A stretch of DNA of 27,861 nt from CAZGUH01 sp964529005 (GCA_964529005.1 CAZGUH010000046.1:1-27861), one strand, 5' to 3'. Positions 15,348 to 24,585 are shown, counted from the stretch's first letter. Numbers and translations are program-made. Notes: a model not told the origin generated them from the sequence alone.

Positions 15348-17062
15348 CCATCACGTTGCACAGATCGCGGCCGCGGCCGACCGATCGCATTCGCACGGCG
15401 TGGTTGGCCGAGCGCGGCTCGAAGTCGGCTGTGCTCGTGCTCAGTGTCGCGTTCGCCGCGACGCCGGTGGTCTACGTGTTCTCCAAGGCGCTCGTCGATG
15501 ACGCGGCAGGCGTCCGGCGACTCGTCGACGACCCGTACTTCTGGGATGCGCTGAGGGTCACACTGACGCTCGCGGTCGGGTCCACCCTGTTCGCGCTGGC
15601 TCTCGGAACAGCCCTGGCGTGGTGGGCCCACGTGCTGCCGCGCAAACGCCGGTGGCTGGGCGCATTGCCCCTGCTTCCGCTCGTCGCGCCGAGCCTCGCG
15701 CTGTTGCTCGGCTACATCTTCCTGCTCAACCCGAACATCGGGTATCTCAACGCGGGCCTTCGGAGCCTGCCCGGGCTCGGCGCGAGCTCCGGGCCGTTCG
15801 ACGTGTACACCGTGCCGTGGATGATCGTCGTCACCGGTCTCTCGTTGTCCGCCTTCGTCTACCTGTTCGTTCGCAGCGCATTGAGTCAATTCCCACGTGA
15901 TCTCGTCGAGTCCGCTGCCACGTCGGGCGCCAGCCCGCGCTGGGTTTTCTGGCGGGTCATCTTTCCGCTTCTTCGTCCCGCGTTGGTCTATGGGTCGATG
16001 ACGGTGGGTGTTCTCTCGTTGGGGCAATTCGCTGCGCCGCTCTTCCTCGGCCGCCAGGGTGGGATCCATGTCCTGAGCACCGAGGTGTTCTTCCACTCGA
16101 CGACCTACCCTCCCGATCGCGCTCTCGCCTCGGCGTACGGGCTGCCGATCGTCGCCGCAGGCGTGCTGTTCCTCGGCTTCCAGCGTTTCCTGCTGCGCGA
16201 CCAGGACAAGTACGTCACGACGTCCACCCGAGGCGCCCGACCCCTCGAGAGCCACCGGCTCCTGCCGCAGGTCGCTCTCGTCGTGTACGGGGTCGTGACG
16301 ATCGGCCTGCCGCTCCTCGCGCTGGCTGTCGTGTCGGCCCAGCCGTTCTGGAGCAAGGACATCGTCCTCAGCGATCTGACGCTCGACAACTACTTCGAGC
16401 TGTTTCGCCGCGACGATCTCGTCTCGGCGATCTGGAACAGCATCTACTACTCGCTGGCAGCGTCGGCGATCACGTTGGTGCTGGCGCATCTCGTCGCGGG
16501 CACCCTGTATCGCCGGCGGCGGACGCCCGTCATCGCGCTCGTCCAGGACGTCGGCGTCAGCCTGCCGCTCGGCGTGCCCGCGGTGATCCTCGGGGTGGGC
16601 TTCCTGTTGTTCTACACGGAGTCGCCGCTGCCGCTGTACGGCAAGCCGTTGGGGCTGATCGTCATGTACGTGGTGATCATGATGCCCTTCGCCACCCGGT
16701 TGCAGTTGAGCGCCAGGACGGCCCTCGGCGAGGATCTCCTGAACGCCGCCGCAGCCTCTGGGGCGTCTCCGCTGCGCCGGACACTGCTCGTGCAGCTGCC
16801 GCTCTTGCGACCAGCATTTGCTGCGTCTGCAGCGCTCGTCGTCGTTCTCGTTTCACATGAATTCTCTGCGTCTGCGCTCGTTCGTTCCAGAAAAACAATG
16901 ATGATGGGGCCCATCATCTACGACCTGTGGTCCTACGGTTCGTATCCATTGTCTGCGGCGATGGCTCTGCTCATGTGCGTCGTGACAGGCACCGGGATCG
17001 CCATCGCCTTGGCGCTCGGCGGATTCGGACGTCTCATGGACATGGAAGGTGAGAATGTCTGA
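15344..17062 (+). CDS. ABC importer permease, fused two-domain (ferric/thiamine/spermidine-type)
   Basis: About 572 residues, an integral membrane protein with around 12 predicted helices. Two binding-protein-dependent transport domains are fused, each with an EAA coupling loop: VESAATSGASPRWVFWRVIFPLLRPAL in the first half and NAAAASGASPLRRTLLVQLPLLRPA in the second. This FbpB/SfuB-like fused form is typical of ferric-ion, 2-aminoethylphosphonate, thiamine and related importers, so the architecture alone does not give the solute. GTG 15344 is chosen because AAGGGG (15333-15338) is 5 nt before it, while the GTG at 15338 overlaps that site. It is followed without a gap by its ATPase and lipoprotein. 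Confidence 0.93.
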   Translation: MTITLHRSRPRPTDRIRTAWLAERGSKSAVLVLSVAFAATPVVYVFSKALVDDAAGVRRLVDDPYFWDALRVTLTLAVGSTLFALALGTALAWWAHVLPRKRRWLGALPLLPLVAPSLALLLGYIFLLNPNIGYLNAGLRSLPGLGASSGPFDVYTVPWMIVVTGLSLSAFVYLFVRSALSQFPRDLVESAATSGASPRWVFWRVIFPLLRPALVYGSMTVGVLSLGQFAAPLFLGRQGGIHVLSTEVFFHSTTYPPDRALASAYGLPIVAAGVLFLGFQRFLLRDQDKYVTTSTRGARPLESHRLLPQVALVVYGVVTIGLPLLALAVVSAQPFWSKDIVLSDLTLDNYFELFRRDDLVSAIWNSIYYSLAASAITLVLAHLVAGTLYRRRRTPVIALVQDVGVSLPLGVPAVILGVGFLLFYTESPLPLYGKPLGLIVMYVVIMMPFATRLQLSARTALGEDLLNAAAASGASPLRRTLLVQLPLLRPAFAASAALVVVLVSHEFSASALVRSRKTMMMGPIIYDLWSYGSYPLSAAMALLMCVVTGTGIAIALALGGFGRLMDMEGENV

Positions 17063-18233
17063 AATCCTGGTCAGCAACCTGTCGAAGACGTTCTCGGGCG
17101 GCCGCGGCAAAGGCCTGCGCGTCCAGGCTGCCAACGACGTGTCGCTGCGCGTGCAGGACGGCGAGTTGCTCGTGCTGCTCGGTCCCAGCGGGTGCGGCAA
17201 GACGACGACGCTTCGATGCATCGCAGGCCTGGAGCAGCCGGACTCCGGTCGGATCGCGTTCGGCGATCGCACGATCTTCGACCGGTCGGAGGGCATCAAC
17301 GTCCAGGTGTACCGGCGCGACTTGGGAATGGTGTTCCAGACGTTCGCCCTATGGCCGCATCTGTCCGCAGGTCAGAACATCGAGTTCCCGCTGCGTCAGC
17401 GGCGCGTGTCGAAGAGCGAGCGGAAGAAGCTCGTCGCCGAGGTCGCGGCGCTCGTCGACCTCGACATGACGCTGTTGGAGAAGGTTCCGGGAAAGCTGAG
17501 CGGCGGGCAGCAGCAACGCGTCGCGCTCGCGCGGGCCCTCGTCGGCAAGCCGTCCGTCGTCCTGTTCGACGAGCCGCTCTCGAACCTCGACACGGTGCTG
17601 CGCGAGCAGCTGCGCAGCGAGCTCCATCGCCTGCACCGTCGCATCGGCTTCACAGGTGTGTACGTCACGCACGACCTGTCGGAGGCGCTCGCGCTAGGCG
17701 ACCAGGTCGCTGCGATGCGACACGGCCGCATCGAACAGTTCGGCACGCCGGAGACCGTGTTCTCGCACCCGGCGGTCGAGAGCATCGCGCGGACGGTCGG
17801 GTATCGCCCGCTCGTCGATCTCGAACCGATGCACGGGCAATGGCGATGCGTCGGCGCCCAGCTCGAGGGCGACCTTCCGCCTGTTGCCGGGTGCCCGTCG
17901 CAACTCACTGCGTTCTGCCGGCCCGAGGACATCTCGGTTCGACGGCCCGGCGAGCGCCGCGATGGCCATGTCGTCCTCGCCGGCGGAGTCCTCCTCGAGG
18001 CTGCGTACCTCGGTGGGCAGGCCGAGTTCGTCGTCGGCTTCGGTTCGCGCGAGGTCCGCGCGCTCGTGCGCGGCGAGAACACGGATGACTGGGTCGTCGG
18101 CGAACCCTTCGCTGTCCAGGCCCGGGCGGATGCGCTGCGCTACTACGACGCCAACGGCGTCCTGTGGGAGCAGGCGCAGCCGCCCTCCGTCGCACCCGTC
18201 GAAGCAGACGGCCGTGCTGTGGCCTGCTCATGA
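17055..18233 (+). CDS. ABC importer ATPase with C-terminal TOBE-like domain
   Basis: 392 residues from ATG 17055, overlapping the permease end by 8 nt. All ATPase motifs are present: Walker A GPSGCGKTT (Lys49), Q-loop Gln95 (MVFQTFALWPH), signature LSGGQQQR (149-155), Walker B VVLFDEP (Asp172, Glu173), D-loop SNLD and H-loop His206 (VTHD). Residues beyond about 240 form a TOBE-type regulatory domain (FCRPEDISVR, LGGQAEFVVGF). It belongs to the FbpC/PotA/UgpC-like importer group. It powers uptake with the permease; the last residues overlap a possible ATG (18230) for the lipoprotein. Confidence 0.95.
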   Translation: MSEILVSNLSKTFSGGRGKGLRVQAANDVSLRVQDGELLVLLGPSGCGKTTTLRCIAGLEQPDSGRIAFGDRTIFDRSEGINVQVYRRDLGMVFQTFALWPHLSAGQNIEFPLRQRRVSKSERKKLVAEVAALVDLDMTLLEKVPGKLSGGQQQRVALARALVGKPSVVLFDEPLSNLDTVLREQLRSELHRLHRRIGFTGVYVTHDLSEALALGDQVAAMRHGRIEQFGTPETVFSHPAVESIARTVGYRPLVDLEPMHGQWRCVGAQLEGDLPPVAGCPSQLTAFCRPEDISVRRPGERRDGHVVLAGGVLLEAAYLGGQAEFVVGFGSREVRALVRGENTDDWVVGEPFAVQARADALRYYDANGVLWEQAQPPSVAPVEADGRAVACS

Positions 18234-18283
18234 GGGTTGCGCTCAATTCACGAATATCCAAGGAAACGGGGGAACAGGCAACC

Positions 18284-19474
18284 ATGCGGAATCACACGCA
18301 ACGCACGAGCCGGGCACGTTTGTCCGTGGTCGGCCGACTAGCACTCGTCATCGGGGCCGGCGCCCTCGTAATCGCCGCGTGCGGTGATGACGACGACTCT
18401 GGCACGAGCGCTCCCGCGACGAACGCGCCGTCCGCGACCAGCGCGCCGTCCGCGACGAGCACTCCTGCGACAGATTCCACGCCTGCGAGCAGCGCTCCTG
18501 CCACGACCGCCACGGGCGGCACGACCGGCACGACCGGCTCCGGGGAGGATTCCGCGGAATGGCAGGCCGTGATCAGCGCGGCCAAAGAGGAGGGGCATCT
18601 CCTCATCTACAGCTCCAACTCACCGGACTTCAACGACGCGACCGTCGCCGCGTTCGAGGAGGAGTATCCGGACATCGACGTCGAGATCCAGCGGCTCGCC
18701 GCGACGGAGATGATCCCTCGTGCAGACGCCGAGTTCGACTCGAAGATCGAAACAGCCGACATCCTGCTGACTCCGGTTCGTGACTGGATGGTCGACAAGT
18801 CCGGCGTCGACGGGTACGCGGAGGTGCTGACGGGCCCCAACGTCGCGACCCTTGGCGACGACCTCGTGATCGGTGAGGGAAAGGCCGTCGCCACTTCGGC
18901 GGTGGCCTACGGATTCGCCTACAACACGAACGTGTATCCCGATGGTGTGGACCCGACCGAGTTCCCCGATCCGAAGTTCAAGGGTCGCATCGGCACGATC
19001 GAAGCGGCCACGGAGACGACGGTGAAGAACTACGACGCCTACGTCGAGATGTTCGGGGAGGACTGGCTCACCGGTGTCGGTGCGAACGATCTCGCGCTGT
19101 ATCCGAGCCAGGTGCCCTTGGCGCAGGCGGTCGCAGCCGGTGAGCTCGACGTGGCGCTGTTCTCCACGCCGAACGTGCTGCCCGAAGGCGCGCCGATCGA
19201 CATCGTGTATCCCGAGAAGCCGCTCGCGGCCTCGTTCTACGGGATGGCCACCGGGCGGGGCGGCAACCCCAACGCTGCTCAGCTGTTCATGAACTGGCTG
19301 CTGTCGCACAACGGCCAGGAGACGTGGGCCAAGGGTGGCGTGGCGGTCCTCTCCGGCGTGTCGTCGGCGCAGTTCACGTTCGACGAGGTGATCCAGCCGG
19401 ACCTGGAGCCGATCGACGACGCCTACCTGAATCAGCGCCGGGCGGAGCTCGAGAAGATCCTCACGGGCGGCTGA
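18284..19474 (+). CDS. ABC importer substrate-binding lipoprotein
   Basis: 396 residues. Lipoprotein signal peptide MRNHTQRTSRARL... with hydrophobic LALVIGAGALVIAA and lipobox Cys33 (AAC), then DDDD and a low-complexity Ser/Thr/Ala/Pro linker (about residues 38-85, APSATS repeats, GGTTGTTG) that tethers the domain to the cell surface. The mature domain begins near EWQAVISAAKEEGHLLIYSS and is of the extracellular solute-binding family 1/FbpA kind (YPDIDVEIQRL, FPDPKFKGRIG, LFMNWLLSHNGQETW). I use ATG 18284 with GGGGG upstream; ATG 18230, in an ATGA overlap with the ATPase, is an alternative that would lengthen the signal peptide by 18 residues. The Tyr pair typical of iron ligands is not obvious, so an organic solute is plausible. 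Confidence 0.93.
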   Translation: MRNHTQRTSRARLSVVGRLALVIGAGALVIAACGDDDDSGTSAPATNAPSATSAPSATSTPATDSTPASSAPATTATGGTTGTTGSGEDSAEWQAVISAAKEEGHLLIYSSNSPDFNDATVAAFEEEYPDIDVEIQRLAATEMIPRADAEFDSKIETADILLTPVRDWMVDKSGVDGYAEVLTGPNVATLGDDLVIGEGKAVATSAVAYGFAYNTNVYPDGVDPTEFPDPKFKGRIGTIEAATETTVKNYDAYVEMFGEDWLTGVGANDLALYPSQVPLAQAVAAGELDVALFSTPNVLPEGAPIDIVYPEKPLAASFYGMATGRGGNPNAAQLFMNWLLSHNGQETWAKGGVAVLSGVSSAQFTFDEVIQPDLEPIDDAYLNQRRAELEKILTGG

Positions 19475-19501
19475 CCGGTACCAGAGAGCTGGACGAACTG
19501 C

Positions 19502-19544
19502 CGTCGCCTGCAGTCGCGGACGCCACCCGTGACTGCAGGCGACG
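19502..19544 (+). terminator. Perfect 14-bp inverted repeat after the ABC operon
   Basis: Arms CGTCGCCTGCAGTC (19502-19515) and GACTGCAGGCGACG (19531-19544), with a 15-nt loop. It lies 27 nt after the lipoprotein stop and about 70 nt before the ligase start. There is no T-tract. It is likely a terminator or an mRNA-stabilising hairpin that lowers expression of the genes beyond. Confidence 0.65.
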
Positions 19545-19614
19545 CCTGCCCGGTGGCGGGGAGACGCGATCGATGGCAGGTCGAGGACCGGTCGTGGGAG
19601 GAGATGAGAAGGTC

Positions 19615-21270
19615 ATGCTGACGAGACGGGTATCAGGCGATCTGCGCCGACGGTACGTCGAGGCGGGATTGTGGCCAGAACGTGCGTTGTTCGACCTCGT
19701 CGACGCATCGGCGCGGCAGGATCCGGGCAAGATCGCGGTTGCAGACCCGCACCACCGGCTCACCTATCAGCAGTTCCTGAGCCTGACGCAGCGCCTGGCG
19801 GCCGTCCTTCTCGACGTCGGCGTGCAACCCGGTGAGCCGGTGGCGATCCAGGCGCCCAACAGCGTGTTCCTCCCGCTCGTCCACATCGCCGTGAACCGAG
19901 TCCAGGGGATCTACGTCTCGATCCACGCCCAATGGCGCGAGAGCGAGGTGCGGCACCTGCTCCGGCAGTCCAGAGCTCGCGTCCTCTTCGTGGCGGATCA
20001 GTGCGAAGAGGGCTACGACCACATCAGCATGGTCGACACCCTTCGAGCCGACATCCCCGATCTGGAGCACGTCGTCCCGTTGACGATCGGACCCTCTGGT
20101 CTCGCCGCTCTGCCGTCGGAGGATCGGATCGTCGACGAGCTCACCGAGGCGCGTTTGGCCCACATCCCGATCGACCCTGATGCGCCGCGACACACGATGA
20201 TGAGCTCGGGCACGACGTCGATGCCCAAGATCAGCGAGTGGAGCGACAACGGACTCCACGCTGCGTTCGGCCGCAACTACGTCGACACCGCCCACCTCAC
20301 CGCCGACGACGTCGTGCTGGGAGTCGCACCCGCCTCGACCGGCGCCACGGGCTACGTCTACGGCGTGCTGGCGCCGCTGCTCGTCGGCGCGACGTCGGTG
20401 TTGCTCGATCCGTGGGATCCGCACCGGGCGGTGGAGCTGCTCGACGCCGAGCAGGCGTCATGTCTGGTGGCGGTGCCGGCCCAGATCGTGAAGATGCTCG
20501 GCAGCCCGCGAGCGATGTCGGGCTCGTTCGCCAGGTTGCGGTGCATCAGCAACGGAGGCGCGCCGCTGTCGGAAGCCCACGCCCGGCAGGCCGAGGCGGT
20601 GTTCGGCTGCCGCGTCCACACGATGTACGGCGCCACCGACGCGGGCGTGCCCACCTCGATGGACCTCGACGATCCCGAGGACCGGCGGGTGACCACGGTC
20701 GGGCGCGTCGTGGAGGGCATGGAGCTCCGGACGGTGGACGAGATGGACGTGCCCACGCCGGCGGGGGAGCCGGGCGAGGTCGTGTGGCGTGGAGCGCACA
20801 AGGTGCTCGGCTACATGAACGACGACGCCGCGACCGCCGCGGCGTTCGACGCCGAGGGGTGGTACCACTCCGGCGACATCGGCATCCTCGACGCCGATGG
20901 ATTCCTGCGGATCGTGGGCCGCAAGAAGGACATGATCCTGCGCGGTGGGCAGAACATCTACCCGGGCGAGATCGAGGAGATCCTCGACACTCACCCGAAG
21001 GTGGAGAGCGTGGCGGTGGTGGCGGTCCCGGACGCGGTTCTCGGCGAGCGTGCGTGCGCGTTCGTCATCCCGAAGAGCGCTGCCGACCCACTCACCTTCG
21101 ACGAGATGATCGAGTGCTGCCGCGCCGCGGGATTGGTGAAGTACAAGTGGCCCGAGCGTCTCGAGCTCGTCGACGAGTTTCCGATGAGCGCCGGTGGCAA
21201 GGTCCAGAAGGCGGCGCTGACGGCTCTCGCGGCGTCACGAGTGCGCGTTGGAGACGGTCCGACCTCATGA
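19615..21270 (+). CDS. Acyl-CoA synthetase/AMP-dependent ligase
   Basis: 551 residues of the ANL superfamily, activating a carboxylate with ATP to an acyl-adenylate and then CoA thioester. Motifs: P-loop MMSSGTTSMPK (about 195-205; Ser replaces the usual Gly in TSGTTG), MYGATDAG, the YHSGDIGILDADGFLRIVGR hinge, KKDMILRGGQNIYPGEIEE, and the adenylating Lys529 in SAGGKVQ. The N-terminus RRYVEAGLWPERALFDLV resembles 2,3-dihydroxybenzoate-AMP ligases and cyclohexanecarboxylate-CoA ligases, suggesting a cyclic acid (inference). ATG 19615 lies 11 nt after GGGAGGAG; ATG 19573 upstream is possible. It shares an ATGA overlap with the CoA-transferase that follows. Confidence 0.93.
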   Translation: MLTRRVSGDLRRRYVEAGLWPERALFDLVDASARQDPGKIAVADPHHRLTYQQFLSLTQRLAAVLLDVGVQPGEPVAIQAPNSVFLPLVHIAVNRVQGIYVSIHAQWRESEVRHLLRQSRARVLFVADQCEEGYDHISMVDTLRADIPDLEHVVPLTIGPSGLAALPSEDRIVDELTEARLAHIPIDPDAPRHTMMSSGTTSMPKISEWSDNGLHAAFGRNYVDTAHLTADDVVLGVAPASTGATGYVYGVLAPLLVGATSVLLDPWDPHRAVELLDAEQASCLVAVPAQIVKMLGSPRAMSGSFARLRCISNGGAPLSEAHARQAEAVFGCRVHTMYGATDAGVPTSMDLDDPEDRRVTTVGRVVEGMELRTVDEMDVPTPAGEPGEVVWRGAHKVLGYMNDDAATAAAFDAEGWYHSGDIGILDADGFLRIVGRKKDMILRGGQNIYPGEIEEILDTHPKVESVAVVAVPDAVLGERACAFVIPKSAADPLTFDEMIECCRAAGLVKYKWPERLELVDEFPMSAGGKVQKAALTALAASRVRVGDGPTS

Positions 21271-22472
21271 ATGAACAACTCGACCGGGCCGGAACCGCCG
21301 CCGGCACGAGCCGCGGCCCGCTCGAGGGAATCGTCGTCATCGAGGCCGCGACGTTCATGAGCGGCCCCCTCGCCGGCCTGCAACTGGCCGAGCTGGGTGC
21401 GACGGTGATCAAGATCGAACCTCCGACGGGCGATCCGTTCCGCCGGTTCGGGCGTCCGAAGACGTACGTTGCACCGCATTTCGCGAGCATCAATCGCGGC
21501 AAGCAGAGCATCGTGCTCGACCTGAAGGCGCCGGGCAATCGCGAACGGCTCCTCACGCTCGTGCGTTCCGCGGACGTGTTCCTCGCCAACTGGCGACATG
21601 GCGTCGACGACTCGCTGGGCCTGACCGACGATGTGCTGGCCGCGGCGAATCCGCGCCTGATCCGTGTCTCGATCACCGGCTTCGGCCCGGATGGGCCCTC
21701 GGCGGACGAGCCGGCGTTCGACACCGCGGTGCAGGCCCGCGCGGCGATGATGGACGCCTTCGCGCGGACGCCAGAACCCGTCGTTCTCCCCGGATACCCC
21801 GTCGACAAGATGACCGCGCTGCTCGCGACACAGGCCATCCTCGCCGCTCTCTTCGCGCGCGAGCGCACCGGCGGCGGGGAACGGATCGACTTGGCGATGC
21901 TCGACGTCGCGGCCGCCGTGCAGTTCCCGGACCTGTTCGCATCCCGGGTCTTCCTCGAGCACCAACCAGAGGACCCGCACAACCGGCACACGATGGCGAT
22001 CCGCCCTCTCGAGGTGGCGGATGGGTACCTGATGGTCGCGCCGGGGACCGCGAAGCAGATCGCCGCCGCGTTCACAGCAGTCGGCTGTCCCGAGCGCGCG
22101 AATGTCGTGCTCGCCATCCAGGAGCACGCCGAGCTCGTGGCTGCGTTCTACGAGGAGCTGAACGCGGTGTCCACGACCTGGACCGTTGACGAGTTGATGG
22201 CAAAGTTTCGAGAGGCGGAGGTGCCGTGTGCGCCGTGCGTGCGCATGGATGAGCACTTCGCCGACGAACAAGTGGTGAACAACGAGCTGTACGAGATCGT
22301 CGACTGGGACGACGTGGGACCCGCGCGGGTCGTGCGCTACCCGGCGGTCTTCCGCCGGTGGCCCCGATTGGTGGCGACGTCCGCCCCGCCGAAGTTGGGA
22401 GAACACGACGCCATGTGGAACTCCGCCGTCGACCCGTTGGTGGATCACACCGTCACGCCGAGGAGCTGCTGA
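21267..22472 (+). CDS. CaiB/BaiF family CoA-transferase, complete
   Basis: 401 residues from ATG 21267, overlapping the ligase stop by 4 nt. Complete class III CoA-transferase: VVIEAATFMSGPLAGLQLAELGATVIKIEPPTGDPFR at the N-terminus, SINRGKQSIVLDLKAPG, ITGFGPDGPSADEPAFD, FARERTGGGERIDLAMLD with the catalytic Asp213, and the C-terminal PKLGEHD. It follows a CoA ligase directly, so the ligase might make the CoA donor and this enzyme might pass CoA to the pathway substrate, or the two may act on different acids. It differs from the truncated homolog at the left edge in having Asp rather than Glu at the nucleophile position. Confidence 0.94.
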   Translation: MNEQLDRAGTAAGTSRGPLEGIVVIEAATFMSGPLAGLQLAELGATVIKIEPPTGDPFRRFGRPKTYVAPHFASINRGKQSIVLDLKAPGNRERLLTLVRSADVFLANWRHGVDDSLGLTDDVLAAANPRLIRVSITGFGPDGPSADEPAFDTAVQARAAMMDAFARTPEPVVLPGYPVDKMTALLATQAILAALFARERTGGGERIDLAMLDVAAAVQFPDLFASRVFLEHQPEDPHNRHTMAIRPLEVADGYLMVAPGTAKQIAAAFTAVGCPERANVVLAIQEHAELVAAFYEELNAVSTTWTVDELMAKFREAEVPCAPCVRMDEHFADEQVVNNELYEIVDWDDVGPARVVRYPAVFRRWPRLVATSAPPKLGEHDAMWNSAVDPLVDHTVTPRSC

Positions 22473-23344
22473 TGGGAGCCGTCGATTACTGGTGCAACCC
22501 GTTCACGCCGGAGGCGTTCGACAAGTACTGGTTCGGAACTCCAGAGATCAACGCGGTCATCCAATGGTGGTCGATGGAAGACCGGATCGTCGGGCGCACG
22601 CCGTCGGAGTTCGTTCAGTCCATGGACGACGCGGACGTCGACGTCGCCTTGGTGCCCTCGGTCAAGATGCGGTCGTTCGAAACGTCGCAACTGATCTGGG
22701 ACACCCCCGAAGAGGAAGTGGCGGCGCTCGTGCGCGCCGAGCCCGACCGCCTGCGCGGATTGGTGGGGATCGATCCGACCGCCGGGATGCGGGGCGTCGC
22801 GCGACTCGAATCCTGGGTCCGGTCGGGCTACTTCGTCGGTGCGCTGATCCACACCTACGGATTCGGGATCGAGTTGAACCACCGCCGGTACTACCCGTAC
22901 TACGCGAAGTGCGTCGAGCTCGACGTCCCGGTCGTGATGCAGGTCGGCCACTCGGCCGAGCGCATGCCGTCGGAGCTCGGTCGGCCGCTGTTGCTCGACA
23001 CCATCGCCCTCGATTTCCCCGAGCTGAAGATCATCGGCGCGCACACGGGCTGGCCGTGGATCGAGGAGATGATCGCCCTGGCCTGGAAGCACCCCAACGT
23101 GTACATCGGCACGTCTGCGCACCATCCCCGCTACTGGGACCCCTCGCTGGTGCGCTTCGCCAACGGCCGTGGCCGGGGAAAGGTGATGTTCGGCACGGAT
23201 TACCCGGTGTTGGAGCACGGCGACAGCCTCGACGCTTTGGCGAAGCTCGACCTGAAGGAGCCAGCGCGGAGACTGGTCGCAGGAGACGCCGCCCGGCAGG
23301 TCTTCGGGCTGGATCGCCTTCCGCCTCTCGGCGAACGTCCGTGA
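22472..23344 (+). CDS. Family-2 amidohydrolase, third copy (short form)
   Basis: 290 residues from ATG 22472 (TGATG overlap with the preceding stop; AGGAG at 22461-22465). It belongs to a subgroup with an N-terminal VDYWCNPFTPEAF in place of the usual DxH metal motif. The other barrel ligands remain: MQVGHSAERMPSELGRP, IIGAHTGWPWIEE and FGTDYPVLEHGDS. Length is typical for the ACMSD-like family minus the extra N-terminal region of the longer paralogs here. Loss of the first His pair suggests altered metal binding. It is the last gene of the plus-strand series and converges with the minus-strand operon. Confidence 0.9.
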   Translation: MGAVDYWCNPFTPEAFDKYWFGTPEINAVIQWWSMEDRIVGRTPSEFVQSMDDADVDVALVPSVKMRSFETSQLIWDTPEEEVAALVRAEPDRLRGLVGIDPTAGMRGVARLESWVRSGYFVGALIHTYGFGIELNHRRYYPYYAKCVELDVPVVMQVGHSAERMPSELGRPLLLDTIALDFPELKIIGAHTGWPWIEEMIALAWKHPNVYIGTSAHHPRYWDPSLVRFANGRGRGKVMFGTDYPVLEHGDSLDALAKLDLKEPARRLVAGDAARQVFGLDRLPPLGERP

Positions 23345-23357
23345 GCCCGCCGAACGC

Positions 23358-23381
23358 GCCGGCCGCGTTGGTCAGGCCGGC
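23358..23381. terminator. Small hairpin between convergent operons
   Basis: GCCGGCC (23358-23364) and GGCCGGC (23375-23381) with a 10-nt loop, located between the stop at 23344 and the minus-strand stop at 23372-23374. Weak candidate for a bidirectional terminator; there is no T-run. Confidence 0.3.
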
Positions 23382-24535
23382 ATGATCAGCTGCGCGTTCC
23401 GGCGGAAGAACTTGTCGATCGCGTCGTCACCGAAGCCCTTCAGCCGCGCGTGGAACTGCTCCACCGCGTCGACGCCGCCTTCCGAGTGCGGATAGTCGCT
23501 CGAGAAGCAGTACACGTCGACGAGGTGCGGGTAGCGCTCGAGATGGCTGTCGATGGGCTCGAAGAAGAACGGGGTGACGCGAACGTGTTCGGTGACGTAC
23601 TCGGTGGGACGCTTCGGCATCTGGCGCGTCTGCGCGAAGTAGTCCCACACCTGTTCCATGCGCTCACACAGCGGCCCCAGCCATTGGGCGCCGCACTCGA
23701 TGATCCCGAGGCGGAGCTTCGGGTGCCGGTCGAAGACGCCGCCGATGATCATCGACGCGAGGAAGTTCTCCACTGCGAACGCGAACGTCGTCATGAAGTA
23801 CACGTTGCGCGGCAGGATGCTGTCGCATTGCCGCGCGAACTGCGGCGCGTCCCACCACTCGGCGGGAAGGAACGGGTCGGTGTTCAGGTGAAGGATCACC
23901 GGCACGTCGTGCTGGACGGCCATCGCCCAGAACGGGTCGAGAGCCTCGTTCGCCGGTGACGTCCTTGCGGGCGGTGTGGTGGCCGGGATCCACAACGCCC
24001 GCGCCCCGCCCGACAGCAGGCGCTCCGCCTCTCGCAACATCGCGTCGAGGTCGAAGGTCGTCACGATGGCCACGTGGTGTTGACGGTCGCTGAGGTCGGT
24101 CATGCCGAGTGCCCAGTCGTTGTGCGCGGCGATCGCGTCGAGGCCGATCCTGCGGTGGTCGCAGCGCTCCGCGTGGAACAGCTTGTCGAAGTGCGCGTCG
24201 CTCAGCTGGGCGAGGAGCAGACCGATGAACCCGAAGGTCGGGAACACCAACTGGCAGTCCACGCCCATGGCATCGAGCACTTCGTTGCGGCGGCGCATGT
24301 CGATCGCCCCGGGCGCTCCAGGGCCCTTGAGCCGCCAGATGGTCGTGGGGTCGATCGGCGCGGCGTCGCCGACGATGTCCGGCCGGGTGAGATCGTTCTC
24401 GCGCCACTCGCCCTTTCCCGTGTTCCGGCGGTCGTACAGCTCCATCACCCTGTGGCCGACCTCACCGAACAGGTCCGGGTAGAAGTGCGAGGGCATGAAC
24501 TCGTGGCTGTCGACATCGATGATGTTGCGCAACAT
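23372..24535 (-). CDS. Family-2 amidohydrolase, fourth copy
   Basis: 387 residues. ATG 24535 with AGGAG (24548-24544) 8 nt upstream gives MLRNIIDVDSHEFMPSHFYPDLFG; the frame stays open further upstream but that overlaps the LLM gene. Metal motif IDVDSHEF (Asp9, His11, Glu12), mid-barrel ILHLNTDPF, LGIIECGAQW, FFFEPIDSHLERYPHL, and catalytic Asp in FSSDYPHSEGG. The early segment RRNTGKGEWRENDLTRPD is an elongation seen in longer family members. It is last in the minus-strand operon, 50 nt after the LLM gene. It is distinct from the first copy in that operon, so two different hydrolytic or decarboxylating steps are likely. Confidence 0.91.
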   Translation of the reverse strand: MLRNIIDVDSHEFMPSHFYPDLFGEVGHRVMELYDRRNTGKGEWRENDLTRPDIVGDAAPIDPTTIWRLKGPGAPGAIDMRRRNEVLDAMGVDCQLVFPTFGFIGLLLAQLSDAHFDKLFHAERCDHRRIGLDAIAAHNDWALGMTDLSDRQHHVAIVTTFDLDAMLREAERLLSGGARALWIPATTPPARTSPANEALDPFWAMAVQHDVPVILHLNTDPFLPAEWWDAPQFARQCDSILPRNVYFMTTFAFAVENFLASMIIGGVFDRHPKLRLGIIECGAQWLGPLCERMEQVWDYFAQTRQMPKRPTEYVTEHVRVTPFFFEPIDSHLERYPHLVDVYCFSSDYPHSEGGVDAVEQFHARLKGFGDDAIDKFFRRNAQLIMPA

Positions 24536-24585
24536 CGACGTGGCTCCTCTCTTCCGATCGTCGCGTTCGTGTCGTTCGGCGTGGG

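Noticed and set aside
18400..18540. Tandem DNA repeat in the lipoprotein gene
   Set aside because: The APSATS-type repeats encode a low-complexity surface linker common in actinobacterial lipoproteins, not a mobile or regulatory repeat.
19324..19614. Upstream extension of the AMP ligase overlapping the lipoprotein gene
   Set aside because: The extension is composed of lipoprotein coding sequence in another frame and the hairpin region; homology to ligases starts after ATG 19615.
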